DNA of 64,000 bases, taken from the NCBI RefSeq assembly GCF_010093535.1, contig NW_022985180.1, positions 193,748 through 257,747 of the forward strand, read 5' to 3'. Of this stretch, positions 33,878 to 45,998 are shown in pieces. Positions within the stretch are counted from its first letter, which is position 1. The number at the start of each line of letters is the position of its first letter. The notes under the pieces are model-generated. The model was not told where the DNA came from and ran no database searches. It saw nothing but the letters and a program-made list of their open reading frames with translations. This DNA is from Lindgomyces ingoldianus. Lineage: Eukaryota > Ascomycota > Dothideomycetes > Pleosporales > Lindgomycetaceae. Position numbers and translations under genes: made by a program.

Positions 33878-36428
33878 AGGAAGCATAAATCTGCCGATAT
33901 CAATAAATGCGACCTGTCGCTCTTCTCCACGACTGAGATGCGTCGTCGGGCCATGGCTCCAGTCGGAGCAGGAAAACTGAACGGCGACAGGGCGCAAGGA
34001 AGAATTATGCCGGGCGTCTCGTGCATGATGCAGACTTGGCGCTATCGATAACCAGCCTGTACCGATTCGGCATGCTTTAATACTTTGACACCGTGTGACG
34101 GATGCTGAGACGTCTGTAAGGCTGTCAAAACAGGTTTCCACCCCAAGCCGCAGAGACTTGATGACTTCTCAACAGGCGCTCAGAATTTGATAGCGTTAGA
34201 ATAGATTGCGGCGTGGGCTGAAGAATGTTCCACATCAGGCGGCGACATCCGGCCTCTCACCACCTTGGCGTGGTGTTGTGCGGCATCTCTCATCCGAGTC
34301 AGCAAATCCCTCGCAGGCTCTCCTCAACAGCTCAGCGGCAGACGGCAAGGGGCATCACATGGGCTGCGATACCGGTATCGCATTCTTCGAACATTGTCTA
34401 AAAAGAACCCGTATCACGACTCGCGAAGATCCGTGACGAAAGGCGTCCGAATGAACCGAGAGTCAATGGGATCCCAGCTGCACCGAAACTTGGTGGAGCT
34501 CGTGTGAGCACTTGAGCATTGCGGAAAACGCTCTCAGGCACAAGCAAATAGGATGCCAACGGCGGATTGATTATGCAGGTTCATCAACGAACGAGAATCT
34601 TTTCTCGTTCGAGAGCCCGAACGTGGATCCCAACCTTTGGCTGGAAGAAGAAAGACGAAGCATCTTATGCAGCCCACACTAAGAGCAAGCCGCTCTGTCA
34701 GACCTCTTTCACACTCCGGCGGAGGCCCGTCAAGGGATCAGCTCTCCACAAAAATGTCAGCGGATGCAGGAACACGCTGCGGAAGGATAGGCAATGCGAT
34801 GGTGACGGACAACAAGAGAAGCAAGCCCATTCATTGTTCAGTGGAGTCTTGAAGCGTTGAGGACGGTCGATCTTGGTGAGAAAATCTATGACGATGCAAC
34901 CGCTACGGAGGTCGAAGCGAGCGTTACCTCAAGGCCCCCAGGCGAAAGGTGCCAACCTCCCCAGCCATCCAACCACAACCACTGTGCTTCTTTGCCCACC
35001 TCACATCCTAGCTTTTCGATAACAAGCCCTGCACGGATCGCTCCACTAGGTTACCGTGGCATTATTCGACCACAGAATCTGGTCCCGAGGAGGAGCGCCG
35101 CTTTGCTGGCTCGAGTCTCACCCCGCCGCACTCTGTGCCCCGCCATTGTGATAGCAACCAACAGGCTCAAGCTCCAAGTATCTCCCAAGCCCAAGTCTCT
35201 AACGGCGCACTCCGGAAAGTGAGCTGATATTTCAGGTGCGATGCGAAGCTATGAGGCTTACCATACTCAATACAGAGCTCCGCGAGTAGACAGTTGAGGA
35301 GAAACCTCGGGGATCTGCCCCTCGCCATACAAGGCTGGCAGAATGGAACAATTATCGAAGATCATTATTCGCTGATCGCCGCGCAGCTGCTATTTTAGGG
35401 CAGGGATTTCGTCCAAGCTTTTCAGCTTTTGCACCTCACATTTGCACGAGACAGCCTCTGGCCAGTGCAAGGCTTGTTGATACGGGCTGTTTTGCGGTTT
35501 ATTGCATCATAGAGAACATCGCTGGCAGGAATTAGGAAGATCGTGATGGGGTAGTTTCGACAGTGCTCCGCTACCTCGGTTTTCTTTGGATCACGATGCT
35601 CAGAAATTATATCAGATCCGTTATTGATCTCGACGTACGAACTATTTCAAGGCGGTCGAGACTTCATTCCTTCTGACGAGAGCTGGTCCGTCAGGCTGGG
35701 GCACCACTGCAGGGCAAGCCTTTTTTTTCGATCGCGCGCAGAAGGCAGGAAAGCTGTCAGGCCACAGCCGTTTGGCTCCGGTCCATGCTGCTTACATCCC
35801 GGCAAGTTTTCTGCAGGCCACATTCCGGTCCGCTTTCTGACTGGCTATTCTAGTGTTTAGGTTTGCCTAGTTGCTAGGGAAGTTTGGACCTATCAAGAGG
35901 CGGGTCCGAGGATATCGATTCCCACTTTGGGCTCAAGTCGCTTTCCACCCAGAGTATCGGCTCGCTCACACGAAAAATATTGCTCCATGTGTGCAGCTGT
36001 AGTAAGGCGGAAAACCAACAAGTCTCCACTGATACGGGGAGCCCTCGTACTTCTCCAAAGCAACCAGCTCAAAAGACACAAGCTTCCCTTGGCGTATGCA
36101 ACCCTGCCGTTGTTCACCATAGGGCCTTCGCTGGTCCTGATATCCAGAGGGTTGGGGTGGGGGGGAAGGGAGGGGGGGAAGCAAGTCTCCCAGAATGTGT
36201 TTATTAGGTCGACCTCGCCCGTCCTTCTCCTCTCTTGAGCCTCCATCTACAATAATTTGCTTGTGAAACCATTCCAGCCCCGAGTTTAGCCCCCCAACCT
36301 TCAACAGCAGTAACTCGCTCGCTACGGTTGCTCTGTTTCCTTCGTTTATATACGTCGTTCGTTCGCTCAGGGCCTGTTGTTGTCAATCCAACACATCGAT
36401 CACTGGTCAGCTATTCAATTGAATCAAC
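33878..36428. other. long intergenic region upstream of the proline-rich wall protein gene
   Basis: About 2.5 kb with no ORF that looks real; the ORFs at 34567-34860 and 34857-35222 have no domain and a composition unlike the neighbouring genes. G-runs occur near 36155-36180. The length fits a long regulatory region for the secreted protein gene, but no specific binding site is claimed. Confidence 0.4.
36345..36353 (+). promoter_or_regulatory. TATA-like box
   Basis: TTTATATAC lies about 80 bp before the ATG of the proline-rich protein gene, preceded by pyrimidine-rich DNA. Position and sequence suit a core promoter of a strongly expressed secreted protein. Confidence 0.5.
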
Positions 36429-37655
36429 ATGACGAATACTTTCGCCCTCCTTGCCCTGTTGGGTACTGCCTCCGCTTGGGGAACAGGATACTACCCACCT
36501 CACCACAGCTCGAAGTATGAATATACTCCGCCCCCGTACACCCCTTCGGAGACCCCATGTGAGACTTCGACCCCGGTATACACACCACCGCCTTATTCTG
36601 AGTATACTCCTCCGCCTTATTCATCCAAGTATACTCCTCCACCTTATTCGTCCAAGTACACCCCTCCTCCTTATTCATCCAAGTATACTCCTCCACCTTA
36701 TTCGTCCAAGTACACCCCTCCGCCTTATTCATCGTATACACCTGTAAGTCTCATGAGTACCACTTTACTGAACACTTACTAACGCTTCTTCGCAGCCACC
36801 ACCACCACCACCAACTTCTACTCCTTGCGAAACGTCTATTTACACCCCCCCTCCGCCGCCACCGCCGCCAACTAGCACTCCATGTGAGACGACTACTCCT
36901 CCACCTCCACCTCCACCACCAACTAGCACTCCATGTAAGACGACTACTCCACCGCCGCCGCCGCCACCGCCCCCAAGCAGCACGCCCTGCGAGACGTCCT
37001 CGATTTACACGCCTCCTCCACCACCTCCTGTGAGCTTGATGTGAATTCCTTACGAGTTTGATCAAAAACTAACCCTAAAATCAGCCACCACCAAGCAACA
37101 AAACCACTCCTTGCCCAAGCTCAACTCCCCCTCCGCCACCACCTCCCCCGACAACTTACCCGCCTTACCACAACACGACAGTGCCTTGCTCAACTGTAAC
37201 AACCACGATCACTACCCTGACGACTGTTACTGTTCCTTGCACTACCACTATTACTGTACGTACCTCGCGACATATGAATTGCTGTATTGTGAGCTAAGTA
37301 TGAATAGATCACCAAATGCAAGGAGACGTGCTCTAAGACTACCATTACGACCACAACAACCACAACTTCGGTTTACACCACGACTTGCCCAACGACTTAT
37401 ATTGTGCCTTTGACAAGCACATTAATCCCCTACCCCCCAGCGACCTCTATCCCAGTTCCTCCGGTCACCACACCCTACTACCCACCGGCTCCTCCTACGC
37501 CATCCAGTAAGGCTCCTCCACCAGCCACCACGGCTGCTCCTCTGCCGTCGACCACTGTGGTGCCAGCTCCTCCCCAGTTCACGGGAGCCGCTGCCACCAA
37601 CAAGCCGTATGCCGCGCTCCTAGCTGGTGCTGTCGCTTTGGTCGCTTGGGCGTAA
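36429..37655 (+). CDS. secreted proline-rich repeat protein, probably GPI-anchored to the cell wall
   Basis: Four exons (36429-36743, 36796-37029, 37085-37255, 37308-37655) give 355 residues. A signal peptide MTNTFALLALLGTASAWG starts the protein. Exon 1 then carries five near-perfect nine-residue repeats, YTPPPYSSK. Exon 2 has four proline runs separated by STPCETT-type blocks, each with one Cys. Exon 3 has SSTPPPPPPPPTTYPPY and a Thr-rich block with Cys (VPCTTTITV). Exon 4 has KCKETCSKTTITTTTTTTSV and a Pro/Ala/Thr stalk. The end, FTGAAATNKPYAALLAGAVA then LVAWA, is a small-residue site plus hydrophobic tail typical of GPI addition. Extensin-like composition suggests an O-mannosylated wall or surface protein; no enzyme domain is present. 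Introns fall at repeat-block boundaries. Confidence 0.88.
36600..36735 (+). repeat. 27-bp tandem coding repeat (about five copies)
   Basis: Units of 27 bp encode YTPPPYSSK. Third-base variants (CCGCCTTATTCATCC, CCACCTTATTCGTCC and CCTCCTTATTCATCC) alternate, so expansion probably happened in two-unit (54 bp) steps as well. Confidence 0.85.
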
Positions 37656-38997
37656 AAGCCTGTATTGATTGATAATTTCTTGTAAATTTTGCATTCTCAC
37701 GTTCCCTCACGATACAAACATGACGATTAATGTAGCTACTCTGCGGACATGCATCGGTGGAGTTTACCACGTTCCTTATAGGATGGATGGAAAGATCCCT
37801 AGTTTTGGTTCATAGTTCTAGAAGCATTGGAAGGGGCGGTGCAAGAGGCCGGGTAGGAGATTGGCAGCAAGGAATAGTGGCTGCGTAATTTTGGTGGATG
37901 AGGGATGGTTTGGTTTCAATTTGGATTCGATTTCATATTGGGCCTCGGCTTGGACGTAATGTTTTGTTCGTAGTGTTACCAACTGTAGTTGATGGTAACT
38001 GCTTAATCCAACGGTTTTCACGCGTCAAAGAAATATGGTCGATTGTGGAGAATGTGTTGGCGATGCAGTGAGATGTTTGTGGTGGTTTGTGGTGGTTTGT
38101 GGGAGGGTGATGTATCATGATGGGTCCATGGGCTATGATAGCCGCGTTACTCGAAATCGCCACAACAGCTCACAGCTGGACGTCATGCGCATGACCATTG
38201 CGGGGTGGCTTGCTAGTTCTTCTTCCGATACCGGTAAGAGCACGAGACACGAGATTCTGAGACGAGCGGTGCGGCTTGCTTCAAATATTACTCCGAGATC
38301 CGACGCGATGCCCAGGACTTGTTTCGAGAAAAGCGCGCTTCGACCGGTCACTTCACCCCCTCAGAGATTGCTCTCACAAAAAGCGAGCTGCAGAAAGTGC
38401 TGCACCAATAGTTGTGTTGCCACTCATCTTGAACTACTAGATTCAGCTACCCGGAACCCTACACGAGCGTCCAATCACTCGCTTCTCTGCAGTGACTGTC
38501 CGCCACTAGCTTGATGTTCGAGCTCGAGGCTGTGGATTGGATTCAGTATAAGTGTTGCACGGAAGCCTGTCGTACAAGCCACGAAAACGATTGCAGTGGA
38601 TGGCAGTGGGCAACAGCGAGGGAGGGAGGCGAACGAGGGATCGGTCAGTCAATCAGGCGGCGGGGTAGTTTGATCAAGGAGGTTGGGCACAGAATCCACA
38701 ACGCGATCATCATCGCATCAACACGAGCCTTTTTCGCCTCCCTTAACCCCAGCCAGAAAGTTTTTGGTGAGCATAAGCAAGCGCAGAGAATTGAACTTTA
38801 TTGTTCGTCGGTGAGAGTGACGGCTAGTTGTCCGCAGGTACTTACTGACCGGAACGCCTCCTAGCAGCCCGCTTCCGATTTGGCCCCCGCTTCACCGGTC
38901 AGCATCCACTGTGCCTTAATTGATCGTCACGACGCGCGAGGGAGGACACATATCTGAAGAGTCCCTTTGAGTTTCTGAGTGAAAGACGGAATTGAAA
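37656..38997. other. intergenic region
   Basis: About 1.3 kb between the wall protein gene and the prolidase gene. Overlapping ORFs (for example 38035-38514) have no domain. A short direct repeat GTGGTGGTTTGT occurs twice near 38080-38100. Otherwise nothing is seen. Confidence 0.4.
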
Positions 38998-41900
38998 ATG
39001 GAGCAAATAGATGCTGGTAATCTTGCAGCGAGACTGAGGTGGGAACAGCAGGACTATTCGCTCCATGTCGAGGCTGCGTCGAGGCTCGAGAAGTACCCTG
39101 GTGAGTTGAATCCGCGATACAAGTAAAGGAGAGATGAGAAACTAATGAGTTGATAGCAAAACAACACGCGCGACGCGTGGTCGAGAAGTTAGGGGTGCCG
39201 GATGGATTGGTCTATCTGCCTGGCGAACCTCAACGAAACAATGAAGATAGCGATATGCCTAGGCGCTTTCGCCAGAAACGGTATTTCTACTATCTGAGCG
39301 GGTTTGTATCCTCTAGTATTCCGAGAGATGGTCGCTGACGGAACACAGATGCAATGAGCCTGATTGTCACCTGACATATGATATCCAAAACGATACTCTC
39401 TCGCTCTTCGTCCCCCGAATCAATCCTAAAAGGGTAATCTGGAATGGACGCGGATCAACACCAGCTGAGGCTATGGATAAGTACGACATCGACCAAGTCT
39501 TTTATATCGATGAACTACACGACTTCATTGTGGATTGGAGGACGTATTACAGAGGTAGTCTGTATATCCTCCATCCATCGCAGAATCCCCTGAAGCCCGG
39601 GTCCAAGGATGTTGATTCCGGCGAGCTGCAGCCAGCGATGAATCTCGCACGTGTGATCAAGGATGAGCACGAGATCCGAATGATCAAAAAGGCCAATGAC
39701 ATTAGCTCCAGAGCACATAGAGAAGTTCTCGCAAACATCACTAAGTTCAAAAATGAAGCCCAAGTCGAAGGATTATTTCTTGATGTCTGTATCTCAGAGC
39801 GAGCGAGGGAGCAAGCGTATGCACCGATCGTAGCTTCCGGTCCGAATGCGGGAACCCTGCACTACGACGACAATAACGAGGACTTTGATGACCGCCAGCT
39901 CATGTGTCTAGATGCGGGATGCGAATGGGAGCTTTATGCTAGTGATATCACGAGATCTTTTCCGTTGTCCGGTCAGTGGCCGAGTAAGGAGGCAAAGGAT
40001 ATCTATAGTCTCGTTCAGAAGATTCAGGACACTTGCATCCAGAAACTAGCACCGGGTGTAAGATACCTCGACGTGCACATCATGGCTCATCAGATTGCTA
40101 TTGAGGGGCTGCTTGCATTGGGCATTTTACATAACGGGACAAGTGAGGAGATATACAAAGCGGGAACTAGCAGAGCTTTCTTTCCACATGGACTTGGGCA
40201 TCACGTGGGCTTGGAGGTGCATGATCCGGGACAGGGAGATTTGATGAGCATGACGAGAGGAAATCCGAAGTATGAAAAGGTGAGCATTACCCCTTATGCG
40301 GAAGACTCGATCGTTGTCGGCTCATAAACTTTAGGCACCGTCAATATTCCCTGCAAATTTCCACCTTCCAGTCTACGATTCTCAAACATGCAGATCCCCA
40401 GCGGACCCTCAAAGCGGGTATCTGGAAGAGGGAATGGTTGTTACAGTCGAGCCTGGAATGTAAGCTGCTCTTTGAGTTATAATTTTCACAAGCTGATAGA
40501 GACCAGCTACTTTTCTACCTACGCTCTCAACATGTTCTACCTCCCCAATCCTATCCACTCCAAGTATATCAACACCGAAGCCGTGGCGCGCTACATAGCC
40601 GTTGGCGGCGTCCGCATCGAAGACGACATCCTCATTACTTCCAAAGGTTACGAGAACTTGACCACAGCACCGAAAGCCGAAGCCATGCTAGAGATTATTC
40701 GAAGCGGGAATGCTCAATGGCCATTTATTTCGGGATCCACAGATCTGGGTCCTGTAGTGGATTCTAGGATTGAGAAGAAGCCGGCAGAAGAGGAAGAGAG
40801 GCCACTTTTGCGTGCTCCAGGGATCAAGAAAGGTGCTGCGGAGTCGATTTTGAAGCCTCTCAGGAGGGCGCAGACTCTTCCCTTACAATCTGCCAGCAAT
40901 CACCGATCCACAAACTTTGAGCCATTCAAAGGGCCACCTCTATTCCCCAAGTTTAAGCGAGCTACCACGCTCGATGTAAATGCCAGCCACAGTCGAAACC
41001 AGCTATCCGTGTCCACGGAATCCCAAGAACCAAAACCCCGGAACCCCTTTTGTGGCGATGATACATCAAGCCTCACGCACGCCTACTTAGACTTCATACA
41101 AGACCGACCTCGTTGGCACCGAACACTAGTTTCAATTCCTAGCTCCCCAACTGAGGTTAAACCTGTTTGCAAGAAATGCACAATCCTAGCGCAGACGGTC
41201 GATCGACTAAGGCTGAATCTCATGAAGTCGGAGCAAGAACTGCCGAAATTGGGAGTCAAGCCTGCAGCGGCAAGGAAAGCTCCAGAGATGTCGGAATGGC
41301 CCAGGATTGAAAGGGCTGTACCAATGTCCCCAACCAGAGCAGAAGAGAAGTGTATCGAATCCAATGAAGTGAAACGTGCGTTCGAAAGGTTACCCGAGAA
41401 GCCAGAACCGTATCGTCAGAGTATGCCAAATCTGCCGCAGCCTCATGATGGAACTGCCCCACGGTCAGCTACCCAACTTGTACGTCCGATGTCCATAATC
41501 CCTTCGACGAAATCTTATAGAAGCTGCCGCCTTTCGAATGACGTGCCACTCCCTTCTACAAAAGCGCGTCGGTCAGCTACGTTTGATGGGGACTTACACA
41601 CTGCGAGGTATCCAAGCCAGAATGTCTCGAGCGCGAACATCTACGATCTAAATGTCCAAACGAGACGAAAACTTCCCGTTCCAAATGACACTCCATGTCT
41701 CTCACGGGCAACTATGCTGCAACAGAGACTTTCTGATCACTTGCCCGCATCACCACCGGACCTTCCAGCTCGAGAAGTGCCAGTAGCACAACCTTTATTA
41801 CCTGATCCTTGTTCTAGGCTCCGGAAGCCGGTCCACAACTTCAAGGTATCTAATATCCCTAGCCCTAATATAGCAAACGGTGGTGTAGAACACCACCCAG

Positions 41901-42328
41901 ATGTCGTACCACACACGGCCGCGGTGAAAAATCACCGCACTCTGCCCTGTCCATTCTGCTCCCGACCCTGCAGTAGCGACGATGTCTGCAGAAAATGCCC
42001 ACAAGGTATTACGGAAGCTCGCAAACAACGATGGTTGCAGCCTTTCGATACGCAAACTCCAGCGAGTCTTGAGTCCAGGGCAACTCCCCCAGTTAGAATT
42101 TCTCAAGCTTCAGCAAATCCCACACAACAGAACGATGCACTAGATCGGAATCTCAGGAAAGCCATGGATATGCTCTGGGATATAAAACAACAGTTACAAA
42201 GGTCTGATTTGGGCACTGAGCGCGTCTGGGGAGATGAAGGGGCGGAGGGGCGGAGAGAGTGGAGTGAGAGAGTCGTGGGAGATGTTGGACGGGCTTTTGT
42301 GGAGCAGCCATTCCCGAGACGTAATTAG
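38998..42328 (+). CDS. Xaa-Pro dipeptidase/aminopeptidase (prolidase, M24B) with a long C-terminal extension
   Basis: A metallopeptidase that cleaves Xaa-Pro bonds using two metal ions. Exon 1 starts [20 protein letters not shown]; short introns near 39100-39155 and 39302-39350 join it to the long exon ending near 40278. There follow an exon starting about 40336, and a last exon from about 40510. The peptidase core is complete: [20 protein letters not shown] (two Asp ligands), [13 protein letters not shown] (His ligand), VTVEPGI (Glu) and GGVRIEDD (Glu). The core ends near [13 protein letters not shown], yet the frame runs on for about 540 more residues (to RRN) that are Ser/Pro-rich and mostly disordered, with one Cys cluster ([17 protein letters not shown]) and a closing helix ([14 protein letters not shown]). 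This doubles the usual length of about 460. Confidence 0.9.
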
Positions 42329-44226
42329 TTAGAAAGTAAAAGGAAAGGGAGGGCGAGAGTAATCAGCTGTATTTTGTGTTTATTTTTGCCTGAAGCAAAA
42401 ATGGCGCGGCCTTTTAAGTTAACGTTAAGGATTTTGCGGGCGCAGGGTGTTTACTTTGTGGGAGGATTTTCGTGAAGCAAGCATTGAGCAGGGGAGATTA
42501 ATTTTATAGTGACGCCATGAGAGTAGCCTCTGGGCTTCTTATTGCTAGGTTACGGATGCGATGTGACGTGTGGCTCTTTGCGAATCCACGGCTACTGAGT
42601 TGTGATGCTAATCACGTCAACGTTTTGTTGGCCCTCATCTTCCAAAATCGAGTTCTCACCAACTCTTATGACACTCTTCCCTTTAATCTTAACTAGTACG
42701 AGGCTGAGAACTAGAGGTTTACATAGGTACTGTTGTAGAAGTACGTAAAGCGGCCGGGCTCGCTACGTCTGTCATATTGTAAATTTTCATAGGGTTGAGG
42801 CATGCGCATTTTTAGACTCCAAGTTAAGTACAGCTGTATGGAAGAGAAGGTAAAGGGGCAACAGAGTTTATGTACCTAGGTAAAGGATGCACTCATATAG
42901 TCGATTTCCGCTCCGATTGTGAAATACTGATCACCTGACCAGATAGAGGACTTTATAATTGACTACATCGGCGTGTACAATGTCTCCGCTTGTACTAAGC
43001 ATCTAGAACGATCTTTATGCTCATGATGAGTACTGTAGAGAATTAATAGCTACACTTTCTGGAAGATGAGTCAGCCGTAAATACTCCAGTTAGAGGACGA
43101 AGAACTTACGCAGGATGCGGTCGTTGTAGTCTTTAGTTCTACTATATTGATTAGTAATTCGGTTAAAAATGGAGTTCCATGTCCGTCAATAAGCTATTGT
43201 CTCTTTTTACGAGGGATCCTAAGTTCCGCCTTTTGCGATGCCGCATATTTCTTCGGCTTTTAAAGTCTTCATTACTAACCCCTTCTACAGAGTTTCTGTC
43301 GCTGGTTTTGTCTGTTTGATAAAGAGTCGTAACCCCCTCAAGTCTCAGTATGCTGCTTTATCCTTGGAAGTAATCAGGACAAGTATTTCCAAGACTCTAG
43401 TTGGATATCAATCCTTCACATTGAAACACGGGGCATTCAAGGTCGATGTGGAAGAATTTAAGTCTTAAAAAAGGGCCGAGTCGTCGTCGCAGGTGCCCAG
43501 CCACAAGATCGTGGAATTGGATTCCAGAGACTTAGTCCTATCCTTCTTTCTTTCTTTCCCTTATCTTTCTAACTGACTTGACCTTCGGGTGGAAAATGCA
43601 CTGTCCCTTCGATTCCTTGCTCATCGAATGGGCTGTGAAAAGAGAAAATTGGGGAGCGGAGATTACGGTGGATGACTTTCGTCATATTTTCATAATCGTC
43701 GAATCTCCCCGTATTTGGTAACCAGTTTAACTACTCCTACATATGGTGTCATAGTCCCAGAAGTATTGTAGAACCAGTTCATCAGTTTCCCTCCACTTTT
43801 AGAGTCAGTATTTTGGTCTGCGGAGTTGGTCTGTGGAACGCTGGATGTGTCGTCATAGCCGCAAGCATTTGCTCTCGGATCGTGAAATTCGCTGCAGTAT
43901 ACGGCAACATCCGGGTCTACCTTGCGTCTTATAGGATGGCTCCGTATTACACGGCATTTTTGACTGTGGCTAAGCCCCGGGATACTGTAATATCGCGTGT
44001 TTATGCGAAACAAACTTTTGGCGCGTGACTGAGGTCTCTCACTGCTGTGATAATGCATGCAAAGTGCTGGGGTCTTCTGTTCGTTTGCTGACCAATAGGA
44101 TTGACCTAGTTACTGTGAGCATTTGCGCGAGTACAAAAACGTTGGTACTGTGAGCACGACACAGTCAGCTTTTCACAATCCCAGCTCGCCTGCGCTCACC
44201 GGACCTTCACCAGCACCTCGCTCCGC
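42329..44226. other. long intergenic region
   Basis: AT-rich and ORF-poor from 42640 to 43210, followed by CT-rich DNA near 43540-43570. A 76-codon plus ORF (43238) and a 122-codon minus ORF (44058-43690) have no recognisable domain. It may contain an old, unrecognisable insertion. Confidence 0.4.
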
Positions 44227-45069
44227 ATGGGTAACCAAGCTTCTGTTCCTAAGCCCGGCACCAAGTTTCAAGTTATCGGGGCTGGGTTGTCACGCACTGG
44301 GACAGCATCGTTCAGCGAGGCTCTTCATATTCTTCTTGACGGCCCGGTCTACCATGGAGGCACGCAAACCACCATGGGCCACCCAGTGGAGATCCGCTCC
44401 TGGATCAAGCTCCTGTCTCATTGGCCTCCCTCCAACGAAGCTGACAAAAAATTGGGTTTGTTTTTCTGCCATCCCAAACTGAGTTCATTCAACCCGTTGA
44501 ATACTAATGGAAACGTAGTTTTCCAAATCCTTAGAGAACGGTTCAACGGCTACGCGGCAGCTACTGACGCGCCAACGTCCGGACTTGTGAAAGAGTTGAT
44601 TGAACTTTATCCAAACGCAAAGGTTATCTGCACCGTACGTGACCCGGATGCATGGGTGAAGAGTATGGAAGGTGTATCAAACGCTGCGACGATGTGGTTT
44701 CTTCGGGTCGTGCTCTTTCCTCTGCCAGGCATGCGGCATTTTGTTGATTATATCAATGCTCTCCGGGAGCAATGGCTATACCTGTATGGAGAGCGGGAGC
44801 CAGTTACAAGGCAGACCTACAACCAACACATTGAGTGGTTGAAGGAGACTGTTCCAGAAGGTAGGTTGGTGTTCTTTAGTGTCAAGGATGGGTGGGGGCC
44901 GCTGTGTAAGGCTCTCGGGAAAGAAGTGCCACACATTCCTTTCCCCAACATCAACGACGGGGAAGCCATCGAGAGATTCGCTAGGCTGATGGTCAAGCGT
45001 GGGTTGGTGAGGTGGTTGGCGATTTTTTCTACACTAGGAATAGCCATTATCTCTTACTTCTATATGTAA
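44227..45069 (+). CDS. P-loop sulfotransferase-like protein with myristoylation-type N-terminus and C-terminal membrane tail
   Basis: Single exon, 280 residues, of the fungal sulfotransferase-like family (Sulfotransfer_4 type). The 5'-phosphosulfate loop is GAGLSRTGTASFSEAL (about 18-33), the 3'-phosphate region AKVICTVRDPDAWVKSMEG (about 135-155), and further family blocks are LREQWLYLYGERE and RLVFFSVKDGWGPLCKALGK. The N-terminus MGNQASVPK fits the MGxxxS N-myristoylation rule, and the last 18 residues (LAIFSTLGIAIISYFYM) form one hydrophobic helix. Both features would put it on a membrane facing the cytosol, unlike Golgi carbohydrate sulfotransferases. The start is fixed by this motif and by the loop's distance. 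True sulfotransferase activity is not proven for this family; a role in secondary metabolism is possible, but no cluster is seen here. Confidence 0.87.
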   Translation: MGNQASVPKPGTKFQVIGAGLSRTGTASFSEALHILLDGPVYHGGTQTTMGHPVEIRSWIKLLSHWPPSNEADKKLGLFFCHPKLSSFNPLNTNGNVVFQILRERFNGYAAATDAPTSGLVKELIELYPNAKVICTVRDPDAWVKSMEGVSNAATMWFLRVVLFPLPGMRHFVDYINALREQWLYLYGEREPVTRQTYNQHIEWLKETVPEGRLVFFSVKDGWGPLCKALGKEVPHIPFPNINDGEAIERFARLMVKRGLVRWLAIFSTLGIAIISYFYM

Positions 45070-45998
45070 CTAGAGCAGTTGCTTCGTGATCAATGCTGAA
45101 ACCCGAGGCAGTAAGCATTGCATTAATAGGGAGCTTCTAGCCAATCCTCTGAGCCGATCAGTCTCCACTTTCATAACTCTGACGTTCTCATTGTACTCTC
45201 CTTGACTAGGAGCGTGTTTTGAACCGACGGAGTTAGTGGGTTGGCAGCGCGGCGTTCTAGAAGGTGGGTTGAGATCCGAGGATCTTCGCACGCTTCTCGC
45301 TATAGTTGTTACTGGCGCTGTAGTACTGAAGCACTCTGTTTTGTTGAGGTGAGAGTCTCGGAAAGTTGACGATAGCCAAGAAGCGCACCCAGGAGTCACC
45401 GTGGCTAATCAGAGCTTAGCAATGTCTGAGGGCTTCACTAGCTTTCATTTGAAACCCCAGGACAGATGCGATTAGAATGTAGCTGGTGAGTGCCAAATCC
45501 ACGTGATTTCATCGCAGATCTCGACTGCCTAGGTATCAAGTTTCTCCTATTGAAGATAGAAATATCGGATTGTTCAAATAATGGTTAAGTGAGAAGCCAG
45601 CTCATCCAGCATGATAATAAACGACTTTGAGGACTAGAGGTGCTGACTAGGCAGCCACCCCGTGAGCCCGTGGAACAACAAAACAATGATTCAAGAGAAA
45701 CCACGTAGAAGAGAGTAGCTAAAATCTGCGCACATACCTTAGTCTACCTACCTTCTATTGTTTACCGTCGTAATCGTGCTAAATTCAAGCGACGAAAAGT
45801 GGCAATTGACGACGTTACTATTAATCAACGAAGGGATGGTCGTGGAACTACCTGAATTAGAAATTCGAGAATGAGACTAGAGAAATAATATGAACAAATA
45901 TAAAAGTCTATTAGGTATTCAACACTAGATAATTTGATAGCTAGAGGAGCAAACTTCTTTAATGATGGTCACCTCTCTAGCCACTTTACCACTCACCC
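45070..45998. other. intergenic region
   Basis: About 900 bp, AT-rich toward 45860-45950, with no supported gene. It contains the 3' regions of the sulfotransferase-like gene and of the convergent unknown gene. Confidence 0.4.

Noticed and set aside
33878..36428. Several 70-120 codon ORFs in the long intergenic region
   Set aside because: They overlap in many frames and none carries a motif or a run of protein-like sequence.
43690..44058. 122-codon minus ORF next to the sulfotransferase-like gene
   Set aside because: Has no domain, no splice partners and no signal peptide; chance open frame is as likely.
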